From: Pseudomonas bijieensis
Lineage (GTDB): Bacteria; Pseudomonadota; Gammaproteobacteria; Pseudomonadales; Pseudomonadaceae
Direction of reading: 5' to 3'
NCBI RefSeq assembly: GCF_013347965.1
Contig: NZ_CP048810.1
Coordinates: forward strand, 620,001-684,000
Length of the DNA: 64,000 nt
Both the position numbers and the translations under genes were made by a program. The notes beneath the pieces were generated by a model, which was given only the letters and a program-made list of their open reading frames with translations, did no database searches and was not told the DNA's origin. Below, piece after piece: positions 16,933 through 24,716 of this stretch (positions are counted from its first letter, which is position 1; the number at the start of each line of letters is the position of its first letter).

Positions 16933-17454
16933 ATGAAAATGAAAACCTGCGCCATCGCTGCTTTATTCCTGCTGGCTTCGCCGCTGGTCCAGGCTCTCGA
17001 GGCTACTCCCTACGTGTATCGCACGGTGGCCGAGCAGCCCAAGAATGTGAATGACCGGGAGATCGCGGCACTGTTCGATCGCTGGAACGCCGCGCTGCAA
17101 ACCGGTAGCGCCAGCGCCGTGACCGGCCTCTACGCCCCGGATGCGATTTTGCAACCGACTGTTTCCAACAAGGTGCGCAACACGCCGGCGCAGATCCAGG
17201 ATTACTTCGAGCATTTCCTGGCAGGCAAACCGGTCGGGCAAATCAACTACCGGGAAATCCGCCATCTGGGACCCGATGCGGCGATGGACAGTGGCGTCTA
17301 TACCTTCACGCTCACCCAGGCCGACGGTTCCAAGCGCGAGGTCCAGGCGCGCTACACCTTCCTCTATGAGCGTCTCGACGGCCAGTGGAAGATCATCAAC
17401 CATCACTCATCGGCCATGCCTGAGGTGCCGAAGACCCTGCACGCCAGTCACTGA
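16933..17454 (+). CDS. Secreted SnoaL-like (SgcJ/EcaC-type) protein
   Basis: 173 residues. A cleavable signal peptide (MKMKTCAIAALFLLASPLVQA) is followed by an NTF2/SnoaL-like fold (about 40-160) with NDREIAALFDRWNAALQTGS and the final WKIINHHSS strand typical of the SgcJ/EcaC group. I chose ATG 16933 because AAAGGAACG precedes it and the signal peptide begins there. The function of these periplasmic members is not established. Confidence 0.82.
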   Translation: MKMKTCAIAALFLLASPLVQALEATPYVYRTVAEQPKNVNDREIAALFDRWNAALQTGSASAVTGLYAPDAILQPTVSNKVRNTPAQIQDYFEHFLAGKPVGQINYREIRHLGPDAAMDSGVYTFTLTQADGSKREVQARYTFLYERLDGQWKIINHHSSAMPEVPKTLHASH

Positions 17455-17478
17455 TAACGCTGCCTGCAAAAGACCTGT

Positions 17479-17508
17479 CTGTGTGAGCGAGCTTGCTCGC
17501 TCACACAG
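17479..17508. terminator. REP-derived perfect hairpin, probable terminator
   Basis: CTGTGTGAGCGAGC-TT-GCTCGCTCACACAG: 14-base arms around a two-base loop, 25 bases after the stop of the gene at 16933. On the plus strand it is followed by GGGTAGGG and a run of five T. The core is the REP sequence, but the outer arms are complementary rather than the usual REP tail. It could end transcription of the upstream gene and insulate the sigma-factor promoter. Confidence 0.7.
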
Positions 17509-17575
17509 GGTAGGGTTTTTCCGAACGGTTATTAGACACACTTTGTATAAAGAGCTTGGATTAACGCGCGAACAT

Positions 17576-17597
17576 TAATTAGAATCAGTCTCATTTA
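17576..17597 (+). promoter_or_regulatory. Fur-box-like operator of the ECF sigma gene
   Basis: The reverse strand of 17577-17596 reads AAATGAGACTGATTCTAATT, close to the Fur consensus built from GATAAT hexamers. It lies about 25 bases before the sigma-factor ATG. Iron-bound Fur would repress sigma, anti-sigma and perhaps the receptor. Call made by eye. Confidence 0.6.
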
Positions 17598-17620
17598 AGA
17601 CTTTGCGCAGGCTTCTGGAC

Positions 17621-18130
17621 ATGTGTGATGCAGCTACGCCGACGGAGCATTCCCTCCATGCTTTATACCGTGACCACGGTAGTTGGCTGGAAGGCTGGTT
17701 GCGTCGGCGCATGGGCAATGCCTGGGATGCGGCGGACCTGCGCCAGGATACGTTCCTGAGGGTTCTTGCCAGTTCCCGGCCATTGGCTGACCTGCAAGAG
17801 CCCCGGGCATATCTGCTGACCGTTGGCAAACGCCTGCTGAGCAACTTCTACACCCGGCGAAACCTGGAACAGGCGTATCTCGACGCCCTGGCAAGCCTGC
17901 CTGAAGCCTGCGCACCGTCACCGGAACAACGTTGGCTGCTGCTGGAAACCCTGCAAGCCCTGGACGAATTGCTTGATGGCCTGGCGCCCTTGGTACGGCG
18001 GGCTTTTCTCTGGAGCCAGCTTGAAGGCCTGGGTTATCGCGAGATCGCCGAACGCCTGCAAGTGTCCGAGCGCACCGTAAAACGCTACATGGCCCAGGCC
18101 TATGAACACTGCCTGCTGGTGGATTTCTGA
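17621..18130 (+). CDS. ECF sigma factor, FecI family
   Basis: 169 residues: sigma region 2 (about 15-80, with AADLRQDTFLRVL) and region 4 (about 110-165, with GYREIAERLQVSERTVKRYM). I used ATG 17621; a TTG at 17603 would add six residues. It belongs to the FecI-type iron-starvation group: a Fur-like box lies upstream and FecR-type and receptor genes follow. Released by its anti-sigma when the receptor at 19142 binds ferrisiderophore, it should transcribe that receptor gene. The stop overlaps the fecR-like ATG (ATGA at 18127-18130 region). Confidence 0.92.
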   Translation: MCDAATPTEHSLHALYRDHGSWLEGWLRRRMGNAWDAADLRQDTFLRVLASSRPLADLQEPRAYLLTVGKRLLSNFYTRRNLEQAYLDALASLPEACAPSPEQRWLLLETLQALDELLDGLAPLVRRAFLWSQLEGLGYREIAERLQVSERTVKRYMAQAYEHCLLVDF

Positions 18131-19074
18131 TGCGCTCGGCACCTTCGCCCGAAGCCCGTGAAGCGGCGCGGGCGGCCGCTCGCTGGTTGACCCTGATGGA
18201 GTCTGACGGGGCCGCGTTCGATTCGGCGGCCTTGCAACGCTGGCGCGACAGCAGCGCTCATCACGAGGCGGCCTGGCAGAAGGCCCTGCGATTGCGCCAG
18301 CGTTTCGCCGGGGTGCCCGCGTCCCTGGGCATGGCAACCCTGGACCGTCCGGCGCTGGCCCGACGCGAAGTGCTCAAGCGTGCATTGGGCGTCGCTGCAT
18401 TGGTCCCAACCGCTTGGCTGCTGGGGCGAGAGCTGCCGCTGGAGACCTGGCGCGCTGACTTGCACACCGCCACGGGTGAGCAACGGCGCTGGTCGCTGGT
18501 CGATGGCAGTGTGCTGCAACTGAACACCGACAGTGCCGTTGACCTGGACCTCAAGGCGCGCCGCCTGGTGCTGGTACGTGGCGAGATGGCCCTCAAGCTC
18601 GCCGGGAGCACGCCGCTGTCCGTTCAGTCCCCCTATGGGCTCGTCACGATCAGTGGTGGCGAAGTCTGCGTGTACCTGGGCGAGCGCGATTGCCGGGTGT
18701 CGGTGGTCAGCGGCTCGGCGCAACTGCACCCACTGCGCGGGCCATTGCTTGGACTGGAAGCGGGCCAGCAGGTCAACTTCCAGGCCTCGGGTGCGGGGCC
18801 AGTGAGAGCGTTCGACGTGGCACAGCTGGGTTGGCGTGACGGCGTATTGGTTGCCCAGGATCAGCCGCTGGGGCATTTCCTGCGAGAACTGGACCGCTAC
18901 CGTCCCGGCGTGTTGCGTTGGGACGAAAGCCTCGAATCCCTGCGAGTCACGGGCAGTTTCCGCCTGGACAACACCGATCGAATCCTCGCGCTGCTTGCCG
19001 CCAGCCTGCCGCTGGATGTGCACATGCGCACGCGCTACTGGGTCACGTTGACGCTTCGCAAAAATATCGCCTGA
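18130..19074 (+). CDS. FecR-family anti-sigma regulator
   Basis: 314 residues. An N-terminal cytoplasmic anti-sigma domain (about 10-60, EAREAARAAARWLTLM and the conserved WRDSSAHHEAAW), one membrane helix (about 83-103), and a periplasmic FecR domain (about 110-230) that contacts the receptor signalling domain. It keeps the upstream sigma factor inactive until the receptor signals. Its ATG overlaps the sigma stop. Confidence 0.92.
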   Translation: MRSAPSPEAREAARAAARWLTLMESDGAAFDSAALQRWRDSSAHHEAAWQKALRLRQRFAGVPASLGMATLDRPALARREVLKRALGVAALVPTAWLLGRELPLETWRADLHTATGEQRRWSLVDGSVLQLNTDSAVDLDLKARRLVLVRGEMALKLAGSTPLSVQSPYGLVTISGGEVCVYLGERDCRVSVVSGSAQLHPLRGPLLGLEAGQQVNFQASGAGPVRAFDVAQLGWRDGVLVAQDQPLGHFLRELDRYRPGVLRWDESLESLRVTGSFRLDNTDRILALLAASLPLDVHMRTRYWVTLTLRKNIA

Positions 19075-19141
19075 CGCCTGTCCCCTTTTTTTGTCTCGCT
19101 TGTCATTCAAGGCAACTGAACAAAAATGAGAGCGCTTTCCA

Positions 19142-21565
19142 ATGTCCGCAGTTGCACCTTTGCGTTTTCGCCCGGCCCTTGCCGGCTGGCGTCCGCTGTT
19201 GAACCTGAGCCTCATGCTGAGCCTGAGCACCAGCCCGTTCTTTATCTCATCGAGCCTGGCCGACGAGGCTGCCCGGCGCAGCTATCAAGTGCCGGCCGGC
19301 AGCCTCGGCGCGGCGTTGACCCGGTTCGCCGGATTGGCCGGGGTCAACCTTTCGGTGGATCCGGCCTTGGTGAGTGGTCGGGACAGCGCCGGGCTTTCGG
19401 GTGAGTTTGGGGTAGAGGAGGGGTTTGCCCGACTGTTGCGGGGTTCGGGCCTGCAACTGCAAGCGGTGGGTGAGCAGGCCTATATCCTGACCCCGGTGCC
19501 GGAAGGCGGCAGCCTGCAACTGGCACCTACCTCGATTCTGGGCGCCACGGCTTCGGAGGACAGCCCGGCGTATGCCGGCGGTCAGGTTGCTCGTCGTGGT
19601 TCGCAAGGCTTGCTGGGCTCGCGGGACTTCATGGAAACGCCGTTCAGCATGACCACCTACACCAGCGCGGCGGTCAAGAACCAGCAAGCGCGTACCTTGG
19701 GTGACCTGATCGCCAGCGACCCCTCTGTCCGCGCTACCAACCCGGCGGGCGGGCGCTATGAGCAATTCACCATTCGCGGTTTCAGCCTGTTCAACAGTGA
19801 CGTCGCGTACAACGGTCTCTACGGCGTCCTGCCGACATACACGATTGACATGGAGATGGCCGAGCGCGTCGATATCCTCAAGGGCCCGAGTCAGCTCATC
19901 AACGGCATTTCGCCACGGGGCAGCGTGGGTGGTGGGATCAACGTGGTGCCCAAGCGCGCGACCGATAAACCCATCACCTCGTTCACCGGCAACTATGCCT
20001 CCAACAACCAACTTGGCGGTGCCGTGGATGTCGGGCGGCGCTTTGGTGAAGACAACAAGTTCGGTATTCGTTTCAATGGCGTGAAGCAGGCGGGCGACAC
20101 CGAATGGGACCACCAGAGCGTGGACCGCGAGATGGCGGTGCTGGGCCTGGATTTTCGCGGTGAGCGCCTGCGCCTCTCGACGGACATCGGTCACACCGAA
20201 CGCGATACCGACGCACCCCAGGAGCGCGTGCAGGTCGGCGCCAACGCCCAGGTTCCCCATGCCAGCGATGTGCGCCGCAACTATGCGCAAGCCTGGAGCA
20301 AGGCACGGACCGTGGACACCTTCGGTACAGTGAACGCCGAGTACGATGTCAACGATTCGGTCATGCTGTACGGCGGTGTGGGGGCGCGCAAAAGCAATCA
20401 TGATTTCCTCCGGCATGCCGTTTCGGTCACCAATGATGCGGGTGACTTCACCGTTTCTCCCCGGGACTTTACCCGGGATGAAAACGTCCAGACGGCCAAT
20501 GCGGGCGTACGCAACTGGTTCCATACCGGTCCGGTGAGCCATGAGGTCAACCTGGCGGCGAGCTATTTCTACATGGATTTCACAAACGGCGGTGCGCGCT
20601 ATGCCAACGGCCGCAGTAACCTGTATGACCCGGTTGAAACATCGACGCCAGGCAACCCAACGCGACAGGATCCCAAGGTCTACACCGAAAACCACTTCAG
20701 CGGCTTGGCGTTGTCCGACACCTTGGGCTTGTTCGATGATCGACTGCTGCTGACCCTTGGCGCCCGCTGGCAGCGAGTAGAGGTTGACGACTGGTCGGAC
20801 GGTGTCAAAGGTCCCACTGCCTACGATGAGGAAAAGGTCTCGCCGTCGGGTGGCATCCTGTTCAAGGCCACCGATAGATTGTCCCTGTATGCCAACTACA
20901 TGGAAGGCCTGAGCCAGGGCAAGATCGCGCCGTCGACGTCGGTGAACGAAGATGAGATCTTCCCGCCGTTCGTCAGTCGCCAGGTCGAAGTGGGCGCCAA
21001 GTATGACGCTGGAGCGCTCGCCGTCACCGCTGCCGTGTTCCGGATCAAGCAGCCTGCCTACGCCACCGACGCCACGACGCGTATTTTCGGCCCGAATGGC
21101 AAGCGTGAAAACACTGGCGTGGAACTCAATGTGTTTGGTGAACCTGTCAAGGGCACCCGGTTGCTCGGCGGGGTCATGTACATCGACAGTAAGTTGACCA
21201 ACACCACCGGTGGGACCTTCGATGGTAATCGGGCGCCTGCGACACCGGAGTACAACGTCAACCTGGGCGCCGAGTGGGATGTGCCGAGCGTCCAGGGCCT
21301 GACCCTGACCACCCGCGGCATCTACTCCAGCTCACAATACCTGGACCAGTCCAACACCAAGCAAATCGATTCCTGGGAACGCTTCGACGTGGGCGCCCGC
21401 TACGGGTTCAAGGTCGATGAAAAGAACATCACCTTGCGGGCCAACATCGAAAACGTGACAGACAAGCGCTATTGGAGTTCGGCCGGCGCGTCGGATGACA
21501 GTGAGCCTGGCTTGACGCTGTCGACGCCGCGCACCTACCTGCTGTCCGCGACGGTTGATTTCTAA
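19142..21565 (+). CDS. TonB-dependent ferrisiderophore receptor with signalling domain
   Basis: 807 residues. A long signal peptide (to about 40), a secretin/TonB short N-terminal (STN) signalling domain (about 45-118, YQVPAGSLGAALTRFAGLAG), a plug (about 165-285, ending IDMEMAERVDILKGPSQLI and GGGINVVPKRA), and a barrel ending in the terminal phenylalanine of ATVDF. The STN domain marks it as a transducer that signals through the FecR-like protein. The plug resembles FpvA/FhuE-type siderophore receptors. No siderophore synthesis gene is nearby, so it may take up a foreign siderophore. It ends the three-gene unit. Confidence 0.93.
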   Translation: MSAVAPLRFRPALAGWRPLLNLSLMLSLSTSPFFISSSLADEAARRSYQVPAGSLGAALTRFAGLAGVNLSVDPALVSGRDSAGLSGEFGVEEGFARLLRGSGLQLQAVGEQAYILTPVPEGGSLQLAPTSILGATASEDSPAYAGGQVARRGSQGLLGSRDFMETPFSMTTYTSAAVKNQQARTLGDLIASDPSVRATNPAGGRYEQFTIRGFSLFNSDVAYNGLYGVLPTYTIDMEMAERVDILKGPSQLINGISPRGSVGGGINVVPKRATDKPITSFTGNYASNNQLGGAVDVGRRFGEDNKFGIRFNGVKQAGDTEWDHQSVDREMAVLGLDFRGERLRLSTDIGHTERDTDAPQERVQVGANAQVPHASDVRRNYAQAWSKARTVDTFGTVNAEYDVNDSVMLYGGVGARKSNHDFLRHAVSVTNDAGDFTVSPRDFTRDENVQTANAGVRNWFHTGPVSHEVNLAASYFYMDFTNGGARYANGRSNLYDPVETSTPGNPTRQDPKVYTENHFSGLALSDTLGLFDDRLLLTLGARWQRVEVDDWSDGVKGPTAYDEEKVSPSGGILFKATDRLSLYANYMEGLSQGKIAPSTSVNEDEIFPPFVSRQVEVGAKYDAGALAVTAAVFRIKQPAYATDATTRIFGPNGKRENTGVELNVFGEPVKGTRLLGGVMYIDSKLTNTTGGTFDGNRAPATPEYNVNLGAEWDVPSVQGLTLTTRGIYSSSQYLDQSNTKQIDSWERFDVGARYGFKVDEKNITLRANIENVTDKRYWSSAGASDDSEPGLTLSTPRTYLLSATVDF

Positions 21566-21601
21566 GCTGATGGGGCGCTCCAGGGACGGAGCTGGCTGGG
21601 T

Positions 21602-22003
21602 TCAGATATCGCGAAACAGATCGTGGGCATCCAGCAGTCGCCAGGCAATCTCGGGACGTTTTTCCAGCCCTCGGCGGATGGCGGCGGGAATCGATTGGCG
21701 AATCTTGCGACACAGGCCTGGCTGGTCCTGGAATTCTATGGCGATACCGCGCATGGTCCGCACTTCGTTGTAGCCGGGCTCGACGCTCAGGCGGATCCCC
21801 AGGTTTTCGTACAAGCGTTGTTGCAGGCGCTGGAGTTCGTCGAGGCTCTGGATGTTCTCCAGGCGCTCAAGCAGGCGTTTTTCTTCCTGGCGATTCAGGC
21901 AAAGGATGCGCAGGTCGCTGCCCGGCGCTTGCAGCAACGCATCACGGCCGCAATCACAGACACCAGGCGGGCAGGGGGGACGGATCGGGATCGACGCGGT
22001 CAT
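21602..22003 (-). CDS. Conserved-looking small protein with N-terminal Cys cluster
   Basis: 133 residues from ATG 22003 (GTGGAG upstream). I do not recognise the family. Near the N terminus is PPCPPGVCDCGRDALL, with three cysteines in a C-x4-C-x-C pattern, possibly metal-binding. The rest is mostly helical and charged (NRQEEKRLLERLENIQS, LDELQRLQQRLYENLG), ending LLDAHDLFRDI. It converges on the siderophore receptor gene. A longer frame to 22087 exists, but the start chosen has the better site. Confidence 0.65.
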   Translation of the reverse strand: MTASIPIRPPCPPGVCDCGRDALLQAPGSDLRILCLNRQEEKRLLERLENIQSLDELQRLQQRLYENLGIRLSVEPGYNEVRTMRGIAIEFQDQPGLCRKIRQSIPAAIRRGLEKRPEIAWRLLDAHDLFRDI

Positions 22004-22150
22004 GGGCTCCACAAAATCTGCTGCACGATGAAACAGCCAGCTTATCGCCGGCCCAGGCAATGTGATGCCTGGCGGCAGGCGGGTCAAGCCTGTTGGAGGG
22101 GCCGCTTGTCTGGCGCTGCTGTGTACCCCACCGCTTTATTGTGGGAGATT

Positions 22151-23112
22151 CTATGTTGCAGGGGAACCCTGCAACCGTGAATTTGGTTGGTATTCGCTCT
22201 GATTTTTCATCAGGGCGAATGCTACCCGACACAACTTGCGGGCGAGGATAACCAAGGCCTGAGTTCTGGCCAGGCCTCGTGCCAAGAAGGCCTCATAGTA
22301 AGGTTTCCAGGCAGGAGACCGACAGGCCGCCATCGCGGCGTTGTGCGCCAGGCGTCGTAGCTCCCCGTCCCCTTTTTTGCTCAAGTGACGAGGACTGTGC
22401 TTCTTCCCTGAATCTTTGGACGCAAATCCATCCCCAAGAAAGCAATGAATGCATCGCCACTGACAAAGTGACCGCGCATGAATGCGGTCGCCAAGCCAAT
22501 GGCCGTCAGTTCACCAATCCCTTCGATGGCTTTGCAGCGGTTGATGTTTTCAGTGATCCCTGCCGCTTGGCTGGCCTCACGCATTAGTTTCTGAATGGCC
22601 TGATCGGACTCTTTGAAGACCTCCAACTGCCGGGCCAAGATGTCCTTCAGACACGGTTCGTTCGAAAAACTCAGCACGATACTGACGCGGGCCTTGATGA
22701 GTGCCGCACGTTTTCTAAGCAGGTTTTTTAACACTTTGTAGGCTTCTGGAGGTGGGCTCCAGATACGCAGCCTTGCTTGCTCGTTCGTTAGATACCGAGC
22801 CAGCAAACGCGCATCACAAGGATCAGTTTTAGCCCGCAGCCCAATACTTTCACGGTAATGGGCCACCCGATAAGGATCCACAACGTAAACATGAAACCCC
22901 ATTCCATGGGCCAGCTCAGCTGTGTCCAGGTGATAAAAGCTGGTGGCTTCCAGCGCAATCGAGCTTTGGGCTGGTAGCGTTTTGAGCCACCGGCCAAGAG
23001 CTTCGCGGTGGTTGGCGATGGCTTGAGTGATTTTCAGGTCTTCGCGGTAAACGACGATTTCGGCCTTCGCTACATCGATACCAATAACCGTTGGTGAGTT
23101 AAGGATTGTCAT
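22151..23112 (-). pseudogene. IS110-family transposase, frameshifted
   Basis: The N-terminal frame (23112 to 22381) encodes a RuvC-like DEDD domain: GIDVAK, ALEATSFY and KTDPCDARLLARY. The frame then runs off after FIAFLGMDLRPK into a premature stop. A second frame picks up the rest of the Tnp_20 domain: DSGKK, then LSKKGDGELRRLAHNAAMAA, ending at 22151. The shift lies around 22424-22432 and looks like loss of one base; there is no A-rich slippery heptamer to suggest programmed frameshifting. The DSG serine, the likely catalytic nucleophile, is encoded only after the shift. The element is probably unable to move by itself. Confidence 0.85.
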
Positions 23113-23315
23113 GACGAATCCTCGGAGCTAGGGTTTAGGTGCTTGTCGGGGTCTACCTTTGCGCTGGCTTGCCTCTATCGTCGGTTTTACCGATGAATTC
23201 CTTATCGGCGCTTTAGGTAGAAAGGGCGGAACGAGAAGTCTCCCACGGTCCGTACTGGCTAGAGTCGGAATCGAGCTTTTAGTCCCGCCCACCCCTTCAA
23301 GTCTAAACATACAAG
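23113..23315 (-). ncRNA. Probable IS110 bridge RNA region
   Basis: Noncoding 5' end of the IS, on the transposase strand. A 9-base-pair stem (23282-23290 with 23224-23232, one G-U pair) encloses an internal loop closed by a second stem (23266-23269 with 23249-23252). The 5' loop side has AAGCTCG (complement of 23272-23278) and the 3' side has GTGGGAG (complement of 23240-23246). These match the two halves of the REP the IS interrupts. A second stem (23215-23221 with 23152-23158) around hairpin CCGAT/ATCGG (23190-23208) would be the donor loop. Transcript ends are not known. Confidence 0.65.
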
Positions 23316-23472
23316 CGAGCTTGCTCGCGATAGCGGTGTAACAGTCAGCCTCGATGTTGAATGTCAGTCCGTCATCGCGAGCAGGCTCGCTCCCACTGGG
23401 AATCCACGTCGGACACAACAGGTGTGTTCGCTGAAGTCCAAATGTGGGAGCGAGCCTGCTCGCGATAGCGGT
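23314..23472. repeat. REP cluster downstream of the IS
   Basis: Three REP copies: the right part of the interrupted one (23314-23340), an inverted copy at 23373-23397 and a direct copy at 23443-23468. The first two formed a REPIN before the IS split it. Together with the IS noncoding end they fill the gap between the transposase and the gene at 23489. Confidence 0.88.
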
Positions 23473-23488
23473 GGATCGGTCGAGGCAA

Positions 23489-23968
23489 TTACAACCCCAA
23501 CTCGGACAGCCCCGGATGATCGTCCGGCCGGCGGCCCAGCGGCCAGTGGAACTTGCGCTCGCTTTCCTTGATCGGCATGTCGTTGATGCAGGCGTAGCGG
23601 TTGTACATCAGGCCTTGCTCGTCGAACTCCCAGTTCTCGTTGCCGTAGGAGCGGAACCAGTTGCCCGAGTCGTCGTGCCATTCGTAGGCGTAGCGCACGG
23701 CGATGCGGTTATCGGTGAAGGCCCAGAGTTCCTTGATCAGCCGGTAATCCAGCTCCTTGGCCCACTTGCGGGTCAGGAACGCCTTGGCTTCCTCGCGGCT
23801 ATGGGCGAACTCGGCGCGGTTACGCCACTGGGTATCCAGCGTGTAGGCCAGGGATACTTTTTGTGGGTCCCGAGAGTTCCAGCCGTCTTCGGCCAGGCGA
23901 ACTTTCTCGATCGCCGATTCACGGGTAAACGGTGGCAAAGGCGGACGAACTTCAGAAGCAGCAGACAT
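23489..23968 (-). CDS. DUF1348 / NTF2-like protein
   Basis: 159 residues from ATG 23968, chosen for GGAG upstream; the frame extends seven codons further. The NTF2-like fold of the DUF1348 family is marked by [39 protein letters not shown] and the run from [20 protein letters not shown] to the C terminus. Members are small cytoplasmic proteins of unknown biochemical role. It lies 48 bases downstream of a TetR gene on the same strand, so it is probably under that repressor. Confidence 0.85.
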   Translation of the reverse strand: MSAASEVRPPLPPFTRESAIEKVRLAEDGWNSRDPQKVSLAYTLDTQWRNRAEFAHSREEAKAFLTRKWAKELDYRLIKELWAFTDNRIAVRYAYEWHDDSGNWFRSYGNENWEFDEQGLMYNRYACINDMPIKESERKFHWPLGRRPDDHPGLSELGL

Positions 23969-24016
23969 GGCAGATCTCCAGTGGGTCATTGACGAATAGC
24001 ACGGTGGTTCAATGGA

Positions 24017-24595
24017 TCAAACGTGGGGTATCTCAACAGGCAGCAACATTTTCAGCATGTCCTGGGCGTGGTCAGCCGCGCTATGGTCGCCCATGACCAG
24101 GGCCACGGTAATGGCACCGTCAATCAGAATCAGCAGCTGGCGGGCCAGCGCATCCGGGTTCTCGACACCTTGTTCGACGCACAGCCGGGTCACGTAATCG
24201 AGCAATTTCTGTTTGTGCATCTTCGCCACTTGGCGGACCGGATCCAGCGGATCGCCGGTTTCGCCGCTGGTATTGATGAACGCGCAGCCGCGAAAACCTT
24301 CGCTGTCGAACCAGCCCTTGAGCACGGTGAACAGGTTGAGCAGCCGTGCAGCCGGGGTCGGTGCCTTGTCCACCTCGGAGCTGAACCAATGCATCCAGCG
24401 TTCGTCCCGTCGCTTGAGGGCGGCCACGATCAGGTCGTCCTTGTTGGCGAAGTAGCGATAGACACTTTTCCGGGAGACGCCGGCGGTTTTCACCAGAAGG
24501 TCCATGCCGGTGGCGGCGATGCCACTTTTATAGATCAACTTTTCGGCGACATCGAGAATGATGTCTCGTGTTTCATTTCCAGTAATTTCATTCAT
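24017..24595 (-). CDS. TetR-family transcriptional regulator
   Basis: 192 residues from ATG 24595. The N-terminal helix-turn-helix (about 8-55) includes AEKLIYKSGIAATGMDLLVKTAGVSRKSVYRYF in overlapping parts. The C-terminal ligand domain contains GCAFINTSGE, typical of the TetR subgroup linked to electrophile or redox sensing. A palindrome 12 bases upstream of the ATG (24607-24620) is a likely autoregulatory operator. The DUF1348 gene follows. Confidence 0.9.
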   Translation of the reverse strand: MNEITGNETRDIILDVAEKLIYKSGIAATGMDLLVKTAGVSRKSVYRYFANKDDLIVAALKRRDERWMHWFSSEVDKAPTPAARLLNLFTVLKGWFDSEGFRGCAFINTSGETGDPLDPVRQVAKMHKQKLLDYVTRLCVEQGVENPDALARQLLILIDGAITVALVMGDHSAADHAQDMLKMLLPVEIPHV

Positions 24596-24606
24596 GGAAC
24601 AAAAGT

Positions 24607-24620
24607 AGAATGATCGTTCT
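24607..24620. promoter_or_regulatory. Candidate TetR operator
   Basis: AGAATGATCGTTCT is a 14-base dyad with one mismatched pair, placed between the TetR gene and the divergent pssA gene. Its size and position fit binding by the adjacent TetR protein. The effect on pssA is unclear. Confidence 0.5.
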
Positions 24621-24716
24621 CCTTGGTCAAGTCTTTTTTTCTTGAGGACAGGAAGACCCAAACCCATCCATGGTGTAAGCTCATCCGTTCTTCGGAATCG
24701 ACCTTTTGCGAGCCCT

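Larger units (their letters stand above)
22148..23315 (-). mobile_element. IS110-family insertion sequence inserted in a REP
   Basis: The left flank ends TGTGGGAG (22140-22147) and the right flank resumes CGAGCTTGCTCGCGATAGCGG (from 23316); joined, they make an uninterrupted copy of the local REP. Both junctions carry AG (CT on the transposase strand), matching the CT core dinucleotide of IS110 recombination. This gives an element of about 1168 bases with no terminal inverted repeat or target duplication, as expected of the family. It contains a frameshifted transposase and a 5' noncoding segment on the same strand. Confidence 0.85.
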
